Shown here piece after piece: positions 17,697-26,924 of a DNA stretch of 64,000 bases. The stretch is from assembly GCA_030425505.1 (NCBI GenBank), contig JAUIAB010000008.1, positions 50,834 to 114,833 on the forward strand, read 5' to 3'. The notes under the pieces were generated by a model. That model was not told where the DNA came from. It saw only the letters and a program-made list of their open reading frames with translations, and did no database searches. The position numbers and the translations under genes were made by a program. Origin of the DNA: Bacteroidia bacterium. Lineage in GTDB: Bacteria > Bacteroidota > Bacteroidia > Cytophagales > Flammeovirgaceae. Each line of letters opens with the position of its first letter. Within the stretch, counting starts at the first letter, position 1.

Positions 17697-19017
17697 ATGC
17701 TTCAATTCTTTTGATACTTGCCCCAAGCCGGTTTAATCGCGTATCTATTGCTTCATACCCTCTATCTATTTGCTCTGCATTGTATATTGTACTTTTCCCT
17801 TCTGCAGAAAGTGCTGCTATAAGCAGCGATACTCCTGCCCTTATATCAGGCGAAGTCATAGAAATTCCTCTTAGAGGAAGGTTTTTGTTCAAACCTATTA
17901 CTGTAGCTCTATGAGGGTCACACAAAATGATTTGTGCACCCATATCAATGAGTTTATCTACAAAGAACAGTCTGCTTTCAAACATTTTTTGATGCACCAA
18001 AAGTGTTCCTGCTGCCTGAGTCGCAACAACTAAAACTATACTCAACAAATCTGGAGTAAACATTGGCCAGGGACCATCTGCTACTGTTAGTATTGCCCCA
18101 TCCATAAATTTATTTATTCTATAATGGTCTTGTTTAGGAATATGAATGTTGTCACCATTTATAGTAAGCTTGACCCCCATTCTTCTAAATACTTCAGGTA
18201 TTTGACCAAGGGATTGTACACCAGCATTTTCAATCGTAATTTCAGAGTTCGTCATTGCCGCTAGACCTATAAAACTTCCTACTTCAATCATATCTGCTAA
18301 CATAGTATGTGTTGCTCCTCCTAGAAACTCTACTCCTTCAATTTCAATTAAATTCGATCCCTCACCAGATATCTTTGCTCCCATTGATCTTAGAAGGCGA
18401 CAAAGCTGTTGTATATATGGCTCACAAGCAGCATTGTAGATCGTTGTTTTCCCTTGAGCAAGAGATGCCGCCATAATTATATTTGCTGTACCAGTTACTG
18501 AGGGCTCATCTAATAAGATATATTTTCCTTTTAAGCCATTTGTCTCAATAGAATAGTATTCCTGACCTTTGGGATAGTCTATTTTTGCTCCTAACTTTTT
18601 AAGCCCAATAAAGTGGGTATCCAACCTTCTTCTACCAATTTTATCTCCACCTGGTTTTGGCATTATCGCTTTGCCAAACCTTGCTAATAACGGCCCTACC
18701 AACAATATAGATGCTCTTATCTTTTGAGCATTTTGCAGAAACTCCTCTGACTTAAGGTAGTCTAGTGAAAGATTTTTCGCTTTGAAAGAAAAATCATGAT
18801 CTGAAACTTTTTTTATCTCCACTCCTATGCCTTCTAAAAGTTTTATTAGAAATTTCACATCTCGAATCAACGGTATATTTTTAATTATTACTTCTTCTTC
18901 TGTAAGTAAAACTGCACACAATATTTGAAGGGCTTCATTCTTAGCTCCCTGTGGTCTTATAGTTCCACTAAGTTGCTTACCCCCTTCTACTTCGAAGATG
19001 ACTTTTTTATTTACCAT
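17695..19017 (-). CDS. murA: UDP-N-acetylglucosamine 1-carboxyvinyltransferase
   Basis: 440 residues, full length. It opens with the EPT-fold GGKQLSGTIRPQGAKNEAL (K and N of the KN active-site pair), has PSVTGTANIIMAA and ends ...DRGYEAIDTRLNRLGA. It transfers enolpyruvate from PEP to UDP-GlcNAc, the first committed step of peptidoglycan synthesis. The catalytic loop reads PKPGGDKIGRRRLDTH: the position of the fosfomycin-target cysteine (Cys115 in E. coli) is Asp125 here. That predicts intrinsic fosfomycin insensitivity of the enzyme, as in mycobacteria and chlamydia. Confidence 0.96.
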   Translation of the reverse strand: MVNKKVIFEVEGGKQLSGTIRPQGAKNEALQILCAVLLTEEEVIIKNIPLIRDVKFLIKLLEGIGVEIKKVSDHDFSFKAKNLSLDYLKSEEFLQNAQKIRASILLVGPLLARFGKAIMPKPGGDKIGRRRLDTHFIGLKKLGAKIDYPKGQEYYSIETNGLKGKYILLDEPSVTGTANIIMAASLAQGKTTIYNAACEPYIQQLCRLLRSMGAKISGEGSNLIEIEGVEFLGGATHTMLADMIEVGSFIGLAAMTNSEITIENAGVQSLGQIPEVFRRMGVKLTINGDNIHIPKQDHYRINKFMDGAILTVADGPWPMFTPDLLSIVLVVATQAAGTLLVHQKMFESRLFFVDKLIDMGAQIILCDPHRATVIGLNKNLPLRGISMTSPDIRAGVSLLIAALSAEGKSTIYNAEQIDRGYEAIDTRLNRLGASIKRIEA

Positions 19018-19148
19018 TTTAAATCATTGATAATTTGCACAAGATTAATCTCTCTAGCTAAATTCACCCTAGTTCAGGATAAAAACAAACACATTTTTAC
19101 TTTTACATAGAACCTAAGTGATAGTTTCGCAATATACATTTGTAAGTG

Positions 19149-19180
19149 TTTGATTATCTGTAAAAAAATCATACTTTTTG
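19149..19180 (+). promoter_or_regulatory. Candidate promoter of the glutathione peroxidase gene
   Basis: TTTG (19149-19152), 19 bp, then TACTTTTTG (19172-19180), which equals TAnnTTTG with one extra T. It ends 20 bp before the ATG at 19201, supporting that start rather than an upstream codon in the same frame. Confidence 0.45.
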
Positions 19181-19200
19181 TTAACTTAAATCTTCTATTC

Positions 19201-19776
19201 ATGAAACTCATTTTTCATCTCGTACTTTGTACAATATTTGGCCTTACAGCTTGCTCACAATCTAAAAAAAACACTAAGAACACTATGTCTACTTCAAACA
19301 ACACTTCCTTTTATGATTTTGAAATAGAAACTATTGATGGAAATATAGTCTCATTGGATCAGTATAAGGGAAAGAAAGTATTGCTAGTCAATGTCGCATC
19401 AAAGTGCGGTTATACCCCTCAATATGAAGATTTACAAGCATTGCATGATATGCATGGAGATAGAGTTGCTATTCTAGGCTTTCCAGCTAATAACTTTGGA
19501 GGTCAAGAACCAGGATCAAATGAAGAAATAGCCCAGTTTTGTTCCAAAAACTATGGAGTAACTTTTCCGATGTTTTCTAAAATATCTGTAAAAGGAGATG
19601 ATACTCATCCACTTTATCAATGGCTTTCTAAAAAGGAGAAAAATGGATTTACTGATCAAGCCCCCACATGGAATTTTTGCAAATATCTTGTCGATGAAGA
19701 TGGTAAACTAATTGGATTTTATCCTTCTTCTGTTAATCCGTTTGATGAGGTGCTTTTAAATAAAATTTTAGAGTAG
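19201..19776 (+). CDS. Glutathione peroxidase-like lipoprotein (thioredoxin-dependent type)
   Basis: 191 residues from the ATG at 19201. MKLIFHLVLCTIFGLTAC is a lipoprotein signal (lipobox LTAC). The peroxidatic Cys is in ASKCGYTPQYEDL; a resolving Cys is in IAQFCSKNYGVTFP, the same position as yeast Gpx3 Cys82, so thioredoxin is the likely reductant. The tetrad Trp and Asn are in PTWNF. The usual tetrad Gln (NQF in FPCNQF) is Asn here (FPANNFGGQEP). It would detoxify peroxides at the cell envelope. Confidence 0.88.
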   Translation: MKLIFHLVLCTIFGLTACSQSKKNTKNTMSTSNNTSFYDFEIETIDGNIVSLDQYKGKKVLLVNVASKCGYTPQYEDLQALHDMHGDRVAILGFPANNFGGQEPGSNEEIAQFCSKNYGVTFPMFSKISVKGDDTHPLYQWLSKKEKNGFTDQAPTWNFCKYLVDEDGKLIGFYPSSVNPFDEVLLNKILE

Positions 19777-19791
19777 GTTTTATTACTATGT

Positions 19792-22700
19792 CTAATTCTT
19801 AATAAATAAATCTATTCCTTCTTTTTGCTGCATTTTTACCTTCATAAGGTAGTTACCACTAGGCAGGTACTGTATTTCTAAAGGAATTACCTCAGTCTCC
19901 CCTCTTTTCTCCTTTTGCCATGTCTTAATTTCTTTTCCAGATGTATTTAATATTGATATTTGAATATCTCCAAAGTAGTCGTTATTAAACGTAAGCTGAA
20001 TTTTCTCATTTGCTGGATTAGGATACAATGTAATCCCATATTTAGATAAATTATCTTTAACCCCAAGCACTTCACTTTTAGTAAAGTATGCATTCATTTC
20101 TGTAAGGCTAAGAACTGTCCTTATGGAAGAGTTTAAGCTCTCATTCTCTAGTTTAATTTCTACCCTATCTTCACTATTGATTGAGTGATAATCTGCTAAC
20201 AGATAATATACTTCTTCACTACTCAAATTATTAAAGCTAAAGTTTCCCCCTGTAGCAGATGTAGCTGCTGCAATCACCTGATCTTGTGCATTTACTATAA
20301 GGAATGGTATTCCAAGCCTACCTTCAACTTCCTGGTTATTGGTTAGTTCGTAGGCTTTTCCACTAAGGTTGAAATTGCTAGTAATGCCATGAGTTTCTTT
20401 TTGGATCAATGTGATATCTTGATTAGAAAGGTTAGAGTTTAGAACAAACCGATTGGCATCTCCTTTTATAACTTTACCTCCAAGATAAGTTGTCAAATAA
20501 TTATCCAATCGTTTCAAAGGATCACTTGGCTGAACTCCCAAAATGTAATTACCTCCTACAATTTGATGGAAGGAGTAACTACCACCTTCTTCTGTTCTCA
20601 CTTCTTTTACCTCGCTAAAAAAGCCACTTTCTTCCACTTGATAAAGAATAACTCTTTGCCTTGACTGTCCCTCTCCTTCTTTATCTTTAATGATTCCTGA
20701 AATAGAAAACTCTTCATTTGGAATAATTATAATTTGAAATATCTTTTCAATAGTACCGCCTTTTGAATCTGTAGAGCGAATTCGTATACTCCTTTCATCT
20801 CCTCCTTCTGTAGCTTGATCATACTCTGTGAGGAGCAAATCATCTACAATAGAAAACTGGTAGTTGTGCGTACTACCTTCTCCATAAACAAGTTGATACC
20901 TAAACCCATCGCTATCATCAGGGTCTGCTGTAGTTAACTGACCTATTCTGCTTCCTTTTCTTGTTCCAGAGAGTATAGACAAATTAGATAAAGTTAGGCT
21001 TGTTGGTAGTTGGTTTTGGAATGATTCATCTTTGTCCAAAATATTAATTACTAACGAATCCATAACTTTTGCTCCCTTACTATCTTTACTTTCTATAATG
21101 ATCTTATAGCTCTCTTTTTCCTCAAAATCAAACACTTTTTTCGAACGAAGTTCATTGCCTATGGCTTCAAATGCGCTTTCTGTATCTTCTACAATCCTGT
21201 ATTTGAAATACTCTACTTGATCTTCGTCTTCTGTCTGGAAAAAACCTATTCTTGAGCCAATTGGAATATTTTCAGCTATCTGATCGTTGGAAATTAATAT
21301 TTTAGTTGGAGTATCATTTGTATCAATCAATCTCAGAGTTATTTCTTTGGTAAAAGAACTGTCTACTTTATCTCTTACATTCACCTTAATATGAAATGCT
21401 TTTCTTTCTCCTTCATAATTAAAAGAAGTATTTGTTAGCAAGTTAAATCCCTCTATTCTAAAATATTGGTTATCAGAATTTTCATTATCTAAGGAAAAAA
21501 TAAAATTTTCATCTCTATCTTCATCAATAGCCTCAAAAGTTGCAATTGATGTACCTATTGATAAATTCTCTTCAAACGAATACGATGAAAGTGTTATATC
21601 ATTGGGCATATCATTTTGATCTATCACTCGAATAGTGAACTCTTTTTCTAATTCTTTTTGACTATCCCGATCCAATATTCTCACTCTAATTTGGAGTAAT
21701 GAATCTCTTTCGTAATTGAGAACCTTTTTGGTAAGCAAGAATTTACCAGATATACTAAATAATGCGTTGTCCTCTGAGTTATCTCCTGATGCGAGATAGA
21801 AGCTGTAATTATTAATCAAATCAGGGTCTTCCACTACAAAATCACCCACTATTACACCTACTGCATTTTCTACTACTGAATAGTTATCTAAAATAGCATC
21901 CTGAGGTCCTTCAGGAACATCTAATAATGCTATGTTTAGCATTGATCTACTCTTTTCTCCTCCTTGATCTTCAATTTCTACTATTATATCCAACGAAGGT
22001 TTTATCTCAAAGTCTAGTTTTTTTTCAAGTATTAATGAATTGCCCTGAATAGAGAAGAATTCAGAATCATTTTCATTGATAATAGTGTATATATGACTAT
22101 CATTTTGATCTTCATCTAAAGGAATTAAGGTAGCAACTATACTCCCAACTTCCACATTCTCTCTTAATTCGGTACTAGATAGTTCTAATCCAGTAGGTGC
22201 ATCATTCGCATTTATTATTTCTATTGTTATTTGCTTCTCAAAGTTTCCTCCGCCCTGATCTATAACTACAATTGGTAGAAAAATTTCATTTACTCGCTCA
22301 TAATTAAATGATTGAATAGCTAGAAGCTCATTTCCTTCTATTCTAAAAAAACTACTGAAATGACTTTCAGCTATTTGAAATTGATGACCTTGTATTGTTT
22401 GATCTTCATCTAAAGCACTAAGTAAACCAACTACTATTTCACTTTCTTGATTTTCAACTATGGTATTGGAAGAGATAAATATATCTGAAGGGGAGTCATT
22501 GGTATCTATAACCTGAATCTGTACGGCGTTTGTCAGTGTTTCACCTGCTTTATCGCTTACCTCTACGGCTACTTCTATTTCACTTTGCTCTTCGTAATTG
22601 AATGGCTCACTTGCAAAAAGTATATTTCCTTCTACAAAGAACCTTGCATTGCCAACAATAGAATACGAAAACTCCTCATTTTCATCTTCGTCAATAGTAG

Positions 22701-25131
22701 AAAGCTCTCCTATTTGTGCCTGATTTACTAGGTTCTCCTCTACCCTGTTTTGACTCAATATAATTTGCGTTGGCGCATCATTTCTATCATTAATTCTTAT
22801 GTTAAGCTCTTTTTGAAAAGCGTTCCCTCTTTGATCATCCGTCTCAACTAGAATGATATATTCGTTTTTATCTTCAAAATTAAAAGTGGTACTACTAAGT
22901 AGCTGGTTTTCTTCTATCAAGAAATAATCATTATCAGGATAATTAGCTCTTTCAATCAAACTATAGGTATAGGTTTCATTTTCGTCTGGATCTACCGTTT
23001 CTAAACTTCCAACTAAAGTTCCAGAAGCTGCATTTTCATTTATGGTATTTGCAGAAAGAATGATATCTGTTGGTGATTCAGAGACATCTAAAACATTTAT
23101 TGTTAAAGCTTTACTTTTCGTACCACCAAAACCATCATCCGCACGAATAACTACGATATATCCTTTTTGCTCTTCGTAATTAAAAGATACGTTACTGATT
23201 AATTGATTGCCTTGAATGGAGAAATAAGCATCTCCATTCACTAGTTCCAAAGTATGGTTATTCGTAAGGTCAGGATCTTCTACGCTAATATTTCCAATTA
23301 ATGTGCCTAAAGGCTGATTTTCTATTATTTCTAAAGAGCTTAAGCTAATATTTTCTGGTGGATGGTTGGGCTGATCAGGCTCATTTACCAGGTTTTTAAC
23401 TCGAATAGTGAAATTTTCAATTGTACTTAAATTATTATCATTTCTGTCTGATGCTTTTACCTGAATTAAGTATTGATTTTTATCCTCATAATCAAAAACT
23501 TCTCTACTTAAAAGCTTATTGTCTTGAATAGAAAAAGAGCTATTATCTGGCAACCCTCCTGTAAGTTGAAAGAAATACTCACCTTCTGAGTCTGGTTCTG
23601 CAATCAAAAAGCTACCTACCAGAGTTCCTTCTATTTGCTCTTCAAAAACACGGGAAGAAGTTATTGTCAGCCCCTCTGGTGCTTCTCGCTCGTTTACTAT
23701 TTGTATTATAAAGTTTTTATCTGTTGTTGCTCCATGCTCATCCCTAGCCCTCACACGAATAGAGTGGTTTAGCTTTTCTTCTCTATCAAAAGAAGCTGTT
23801 GCTCTTAACGTATTACCATCTACCTCAAAAAAGGGATTACCACTGCTACCTTCTCCTTCTACCAGAGAGTAAGTATGATTAGCCGCTTCACCGATTTCAT
23901 CATCTTCTGAGGAGAAAATACCTATAGCTGCTCCAATTGCATTATTTTCTAAAATAGATGAGTTGGAAATAGCAATTGCAGAGGGTGCGTCATTTACATT
24001 TTGGATGTTTATTTGGAAAGCTTCTTCGAAAGATAAACCTCCTCTATCTAATGTTCTTATTCGTATGCTGTACGTATCTCTATTCTCAAAATCAAATACT
24101 CTGTTTGTAACCAACCTATCTTCTTCTATTTCAAAAAACCGATTGTCTACATCTCCATCTCCCGAAACTAAAAAGTACCGAAAACGATCATTAGCATCTT
24201 CATCCTCTGTAGAGAATGTCCCTACCAAAGACCTCAAAGGTAAGTTTTCTTCTACTTGGTTATTGTCAAGTAAAACAGCTGTAGGAGCATCATTTCTATT
24301 GACAACATCAATTACCAGAACCTCTTCAACAACCTGAACAGAACCTTGACTTTCCGCTCTCACTCTAATATTAACCTGATTGTGTTCTTCATAATTAATC
24401 GGAAAGTTAGAGGTGATAATATTATTTTCTATAGAAAAGTTATCATTAAAATCATCCCCGTATCCTTCTATCAACTGAATCACATAATTATTTTGATCTT
24501 GCACAGCTATTTCTCCTACCTGGACCGGGTTTTGTGCATTCTCAAATAATGAAAGTACCTGAGAAAGTAAAACAGTTGGAGTTTGCTCTTGTAAATCAAC
24601 CTCAAAATCCTCTAACCTTACATCAGGAACTATATTTACATTATCATCATAATATAGAATTGCTTCTGTACTTTGATTGGTAAGCAGATGAATTGGCTCA
24701 TTGCTTTGAGTATTTTTGATATGAAAATTAATCAATGCAATAGGTACAAAACTATTTTCTGGAGTTAACTGTCCCTCATTATCCTCAATTAATTCATAGT
24801 TTATAGAAAGCTGATTCTTTAAAGGCAAAGTGAAATTTGGCTGTTCATACGCGTCATCTTCTTCGAAGCTATAAAATGAAGTTACTGAAGGTCTAAGCCC
24901 AGGGTTTTCGTTCCAGCCTTGATATATAGCAGAGGTATCGTATTCAAAAACCATGTTAGATGTCCCTAGCTTTTTAGTATTTCCCTGCAAGTTTACGTAT
25001 GCTTTAAGCTCTAGTGCATGGTTTTCTCCTTCTATTTTATTTTTTACAACTTCCAGCTTTACAGCAGATTGCTGTGCATAAATAACTCGAACAGATAAAA
25101 AAAATAGTATTGAGATTAAGACGGCTCTCAT
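19792..25131 (-). CDS. Giant cadherin-repeat surface protein with T9SS type A sorting domain
   Basis: 1779 residues. A signal peptide (MRAVLISILFFLSVRVIYAQ) is followed by a cohesin-like beta region (about 20-180). A long tandem array (about 185-1490) of ~100-residue cadherin-like domains follows, each with ENxxxGxxxG, a D.DE..E.. stretch, F.IEGN.LL, F.YE and an ND.PT linker. Then come a CNA-B/SdrD-like domain (FSISGIIKDKEGEGQSRQRV) and the C-terminal sorting signal (YPNPANEKIQLTF ... LPSGNYLMKV). The many acidic DxD sites should bind calcium. It is expected to be secreted by type IX secretion and held on the surface, probably for adhesion or gliding-related contact. Confidence 0.88.
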   Translation of the reverse strand: MRAVLISILFFLSVRVIYAQQSAVKLEVVKNKIEGENHALELKAYVNLQGNTKKLGTSNMVFEYDTSAIYQGWNENPGLRPSVTSFYSFEEDDAYEQPNFTLPLKNQLSINYELIEDNEGQLTPENSFVPIALINFHIKNTQSNEPIHLLTNQSTEAILYYDDNVNIVPDVRLEDFEVDLQEQTPTVLLSQVLSLFENAQNPVQVGEIAVQDQNNYVIQLIEGYGDDFNDNFSIENNIITSNFPINYEEHNQVNIRVRAESQGSVQVVEEVLVIDVVNRNDAPTAVLLDNNQVEENLPLRSLVGTFSTEDEDANDRFRYFLVSGDGDVDNRFFEIEEDRLVTNRVFDFENRDTYSIRIRTLDRGGLSFEEAFQINIQNVNDAPSAIAISNSSILENNAIGAAIGIFSSEDDEIGEAANHTYSLVEGEGSSGNPFFEVDGNTLRATASFDREEKLNHSIRVRARDEHGATTDKNFIIQIVNEREAPEGLTITSSRVFEEQIEGTLVGSFLIAEPDSEGEYFFQLTGGLPDNSSFSIQDNKLLSREVFDYEDKNQYLIQVKASDRNDNNLSTIENFTIRVKNLVNEPDQPNHPPENISLSSLEIIENQPLGTLIGNISVEDPDLTNNHTLELVNGDAYFSIQGNQLISNVSFNYEEQKGYIVVIRADDGFGGTKSKALTINVLDVSESPTDIILSANTINENAASGTLVGSLETVDPDENETYTYSLIERANYPDNDYFLIEENQLLSSTTFNFEDKNEYIILVETDDQRGNAFQKELNIRINDRNDAPTQIILSQNRVEENLVNQAQIGELSTIDEDENEEFSYSIVGNARFFVEGNILFASEPFNYEEQSEIEVAVEVSDKAGETLTNAVQIQVIDTNDSPSDIFISSNTIVENQESEIVVGLLSALDEDQTIQGHQFQIAESHFSSFFRIEGNELLAIQSFNYERVNEIFLPIVVIDQGGGNFEKQITIEIINANDAPTGLELSSTELRENVEVGSIVATLIPLDEDQNDSHIYTIINENDSEFFSIQGNSLILEKKLDFEIKPSLDIIVEIEDQGGEKSRSMLNIALLDVPEGPQDAILDNYSVVENAVGVIVGDFVVEDPDLINNYSFYLASGDNSEDNALFSISGKFLLTKKVLNYERDSLLQIRVRILDRDSQKELEKEFTIRVIDQNDMPNDITLSSYSFEENLSIGTSIATFEAIDEDRDENFIFSLDNENSDNQYFRIEGFNLLTNTSFNYEGERKAFHIKVNVRDKVDSSFTKEITLRLIDTNDTPTKILISNDQIAENIPIGSRIGFFQTEDEDQVEYFKYRIVEDTESAFEAIGNELRSKKVFDFEEKESYKIIIESKDSKGAKVMDSLVINILDKDESFQNQLPTSLTLSNLSILSGTRKGSRIGQLTTADPDDSDGFRYQLVYGEGSTHNYQFSIVDDLLLTEYDQATEGGDERSIRIRSTDSKGGTIEKIFQIIIIPNEEFSISGIIKDKEGEGQSRQRVILYQVEESGFFSEVKEVRTEEGGSYSFHQIVGGNYILGVQPSDPLKRLDNYLTTYLGGKVIKGDANRFVLNSNLSNQDITLIQKETHGITSNFNLSGKAYELTNNQEVEGRLGIPFLIVNAQDQVIAAATSATGGNFSFNNLSSEEVYYLLADYHSINSEDRVEIKLENESLNSSIRTVLSLTEMNAYFTKSEVLGVKDNLSKYGITLYPNPANEKIQLTFNNDYFGDIQISILNTSGKEIKTWQKEKRGETEVIPLEIQYLPSGNYLMKVKMQQKEGIDLFIKN

Positions 25132-25426
25132 TTATATTATATGATAAATTAGTTTGTACGGCTTTATATATGCATTCTACTTAAGTTTTACGAGTTCTAC
25201 AAAGCTCATATACCCTTTAAAGCTTTCGTTTAGATAGTTTTTATTACGTACGTAATTTGTAATTAGATATAAATTAGCAAACTTTTCTTACTCTTAACAA
25301 TGTTTGCATATCAATAATTTTTTATTGAGGCAGAGGCAACATTTGTAGTTTGCTTCCGTTAGTATTGCAAAGTTTTATGTTTTAATTATAATTTAATTGT
25401 TTAACCGTTCTAAAATTTATTTAAAA

Positions 25427-25717
25427 ATGAAAAAGTTTTTTTTAGCAGGATTGATGGTATTTAGTTTAGCCTTTTTTAGCTGTGATGATGATGACGATGA
25501 TAATGGTGGAGGAAATGTAGCAGATTGTGAGGCTTTAGGAGAAGCAGCAACTGATACTGGACTAGAATATGCAGGAGAACAAACAAAGGCTAACTGTGAG
25601 GCTTATAGAGCTGCACTTGAAGCATATTTAGCTAATGATGCTTGTTTTCCAGATGCAAATACAAAAGCCTCAATTCAAGCAGGTTTGGATGACTTAGATT
25701 GCGATTCTTTAAATTAA
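25427..25717 (+). CDS. Small exported lipoprotein, unknown function
   Basis: 96 residues from the ATG at 25427 (MKKFFLAGLMVFSLAFFSCD); ten further codons open upstream lack a better start. The lipobox AFFSC is followed by a run of six Asp, a typical Bacteroidota lipoprotein export or tether sequence. The mature part is acidic with four cysteines (CEALG, NCEAYRAALEAYL, CFPDA, DCDSL), suggesting two disulfides in a helical mini-domain. No family recognised. It ends at a strong terminator. Confidence 0.7.
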   Translation: MKKFFLAGLMVFSLAFFSCDDDDDDNGGGNVADCEALGEAATDTGLEYAGEQTKANCEAYRAALEAYLANDACFPDANTKASIQAGLDDLDCDSLN

Positions 25718-25741
25718 TTAGATTAATTTAAAAGATATTAG

Positions 25742-25772
25742 GGGATACTTGTATTTCAAGTATCCCTTTTTT
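25742..25772 (+). terminator. Intrinsic terminator after the small lipoprotein gene
   Basis: GGGATACTTG (25742-25751) and CAAGTATCCC (25757-25766) form a 10-bp perfect stem with a TATTT loop and then TTTTTT. A textbook rho-independent terminator. Confidence 0.9.
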
Positions 25773-25795
25773 ATTCAACTTAAATTTTAAAACCT

Positions 25796-26215
25796 ATGTT
25801 GAAAACATTAAAAAAATTATCCATTCTATTATTGGCTATTGCATTTACAGGATGCGATAATGATGATTCTAAGCTTACCCCCGCTCCTGATGACCCAAGA
25901 ACTCCTCTATTAATTGGTAGTGGCACAAAGGTTTGGAAATTAGTCAACACGAGAGTTCTCGATATTGATGAGCTCAAAGAGTGTGAAGAAGATAATACAC
26001 TCACCTTTAATGGAGGTGAATTTGTAGATGACAATGGTTCTGTTGCTTGTCTTGAAGATAATGATAGAGTATTTAGTGGAGAATGGGATTTCCGAATTGG
26101 AAATGATGGCCAGGATCAAATTACTTTGAGCCTCATCCCTTACGACATTCTTGAACTGACAGAAAGCAGCTTGAAAATTAAGTACATAGTGGAATACCAC
26201 TACGTACCACAATAA
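25796..26215 (+). CDS. Lipoprotein, paralog of the next gene (lipocalin-like pattern)
   Basis: 139 residues. Lipoprotein signal MLKTLKKLSILLLAIAFTGC. The mature part contains KVWKLVNTRVLD, CEEDNTLTFNGGEF, a GSVACLED segment and ends LKIKYIVEYHYVPQ. The repeating beta-strand pattern and length suggest a small lipocalin-like barrel, as in many Bacteroidota lipoproteins with a W.L. opening. It shares most of these motifs with the gene at 26399, so the two are tandem duplicates. Function unknown. Confidence 0.65.
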   Translation: MLKTLKKLSILLLAIAFTGCDNDDSKLTPAPDDPRTPLLIGSGTKVWKLVNTRVLDIDELKECEEDNTLTFNGGEFVDDNGSVACLEDNDRVFSGEWDFRIGNDGQDQITLSLIPYDILELTESSLKIKYIVEYHYVPQ

Positions 26216-26236
26216 TATTCTACTAAGATTGAACTT

Positions 26237-26368
26237 TATTCTGAGTTTTTTTATTTAAGAGGAAATAGACCGTTTCTGATTTAAAATTGAGGTACACTAG
26301 AAGCAATGATTATGATGTGTACCAAATAAAGGCAGACTACAAATCTTAAACAGATGAAGCTCAGAATA
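26237..26368. repeat. Nested inverted repeats between two lipoprotein paralogs
   Basis: Three complementary pairs are properly nested: TATTCTGAG (26237-26245) with CTCAGAATA (26360-26368); TCTGATTTAAAATT (26275-26288) with AAATCTTAAACAGA (26341-26354), imperfect; and GGTACAC (26291-26297) with GTGTACC (26317-26323). They could fold into one long interrupted hairpin in the 183-bp gap. Whether this is an RNA element, an operator or a decayed small mobile element cannot be told. Confidence 0.4.
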
Positions 26369-26398
26369 CGTTCTTATAACATTTAAATTATACTAGTT

Positions 26399-26836
26399 AT
26401 GAAATTATTCCATTTTAAAATTGCTATTGCTTTATTTATCTCAAGTTCTTTCTTTATCAGCTGTGATAAAGATGATGATGAAAATGTGCAACCAGACCCT
26501 GTAGATCCAAAAATCGAACTTATTGCTGGCAATAACTCGAAAACTTGGAGACTGGTAAACATCAAAATTTCAACAGGAGTTGAAAACCTAAGTGATTGTG
26601 AAGCTGATAATACCCTTACATTTAGAACAGACTCTACCTATACAGATAATAAAGGAGCAATAGCTTGCCCTGAAGATACCTTTATCTCCAATGAAGCTAA
26701 TTGGGAGTTTGATCAAAACTTTGCTGGTGAAGAAAAGCTTTACCTTGGTGTTGTTCCTTATGATGTTTTGGAATTAAACCAAAATAGTCTAAAAATTAAA
26801 CAGGTAGTAGAATATCACTACGAAGCTGTAGATTAA
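26399..26836 (+). CDS. Lipoprotein, paralog of the preceding gene
   Basis: 145 residues. Signal with lipobox SFFISC followed by acidic residues. It shares with its upstream neighbour the opening KTWRLVNIKIS, CEADNTLTF, AIACPEDTF, a W.FD strand, VPYDVLELNQNSLKIK and the closing VVEYHYEA. A small envelope lipoprotein, probably lipocalin-like; function unknown. It has its own terminator. Confidence 0.65.
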   Translation: MKLFHFKIAIALFISSSFFISCDKDDDENVQPDPVDPKIELIAGNNSKTWRLVNIKISTGVENLSDCEADNTLTFRTDSTYTDNKGAIACPEDTFISNEANWEFDQNFAGEEKLYLGVVPYDVLELNQNSLKIKQVVEYHYEAVD

Positions 26837-26847
26837 AACTTTCAGTT

Positions 26848-26882
26848 GAAGGTGGCTTTGATAAAGTCATCTTCCTTTTTTT
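26848..26882 (+). terminator. Intrinsic terminator after the second lipoprotein paralog
   Basis: A 12-bp stem including two G-T pairs (arms 26848-26859 and 26863-26874, loop GAT), followed by CTTTTTTT-like T-rich sequence. Strong. Confidence 0.85.
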
Positions 26883-26924
26883 GAGATTTTATTATCTTTT
26901 CTTTTACAGAAATGTAATCTTCTT

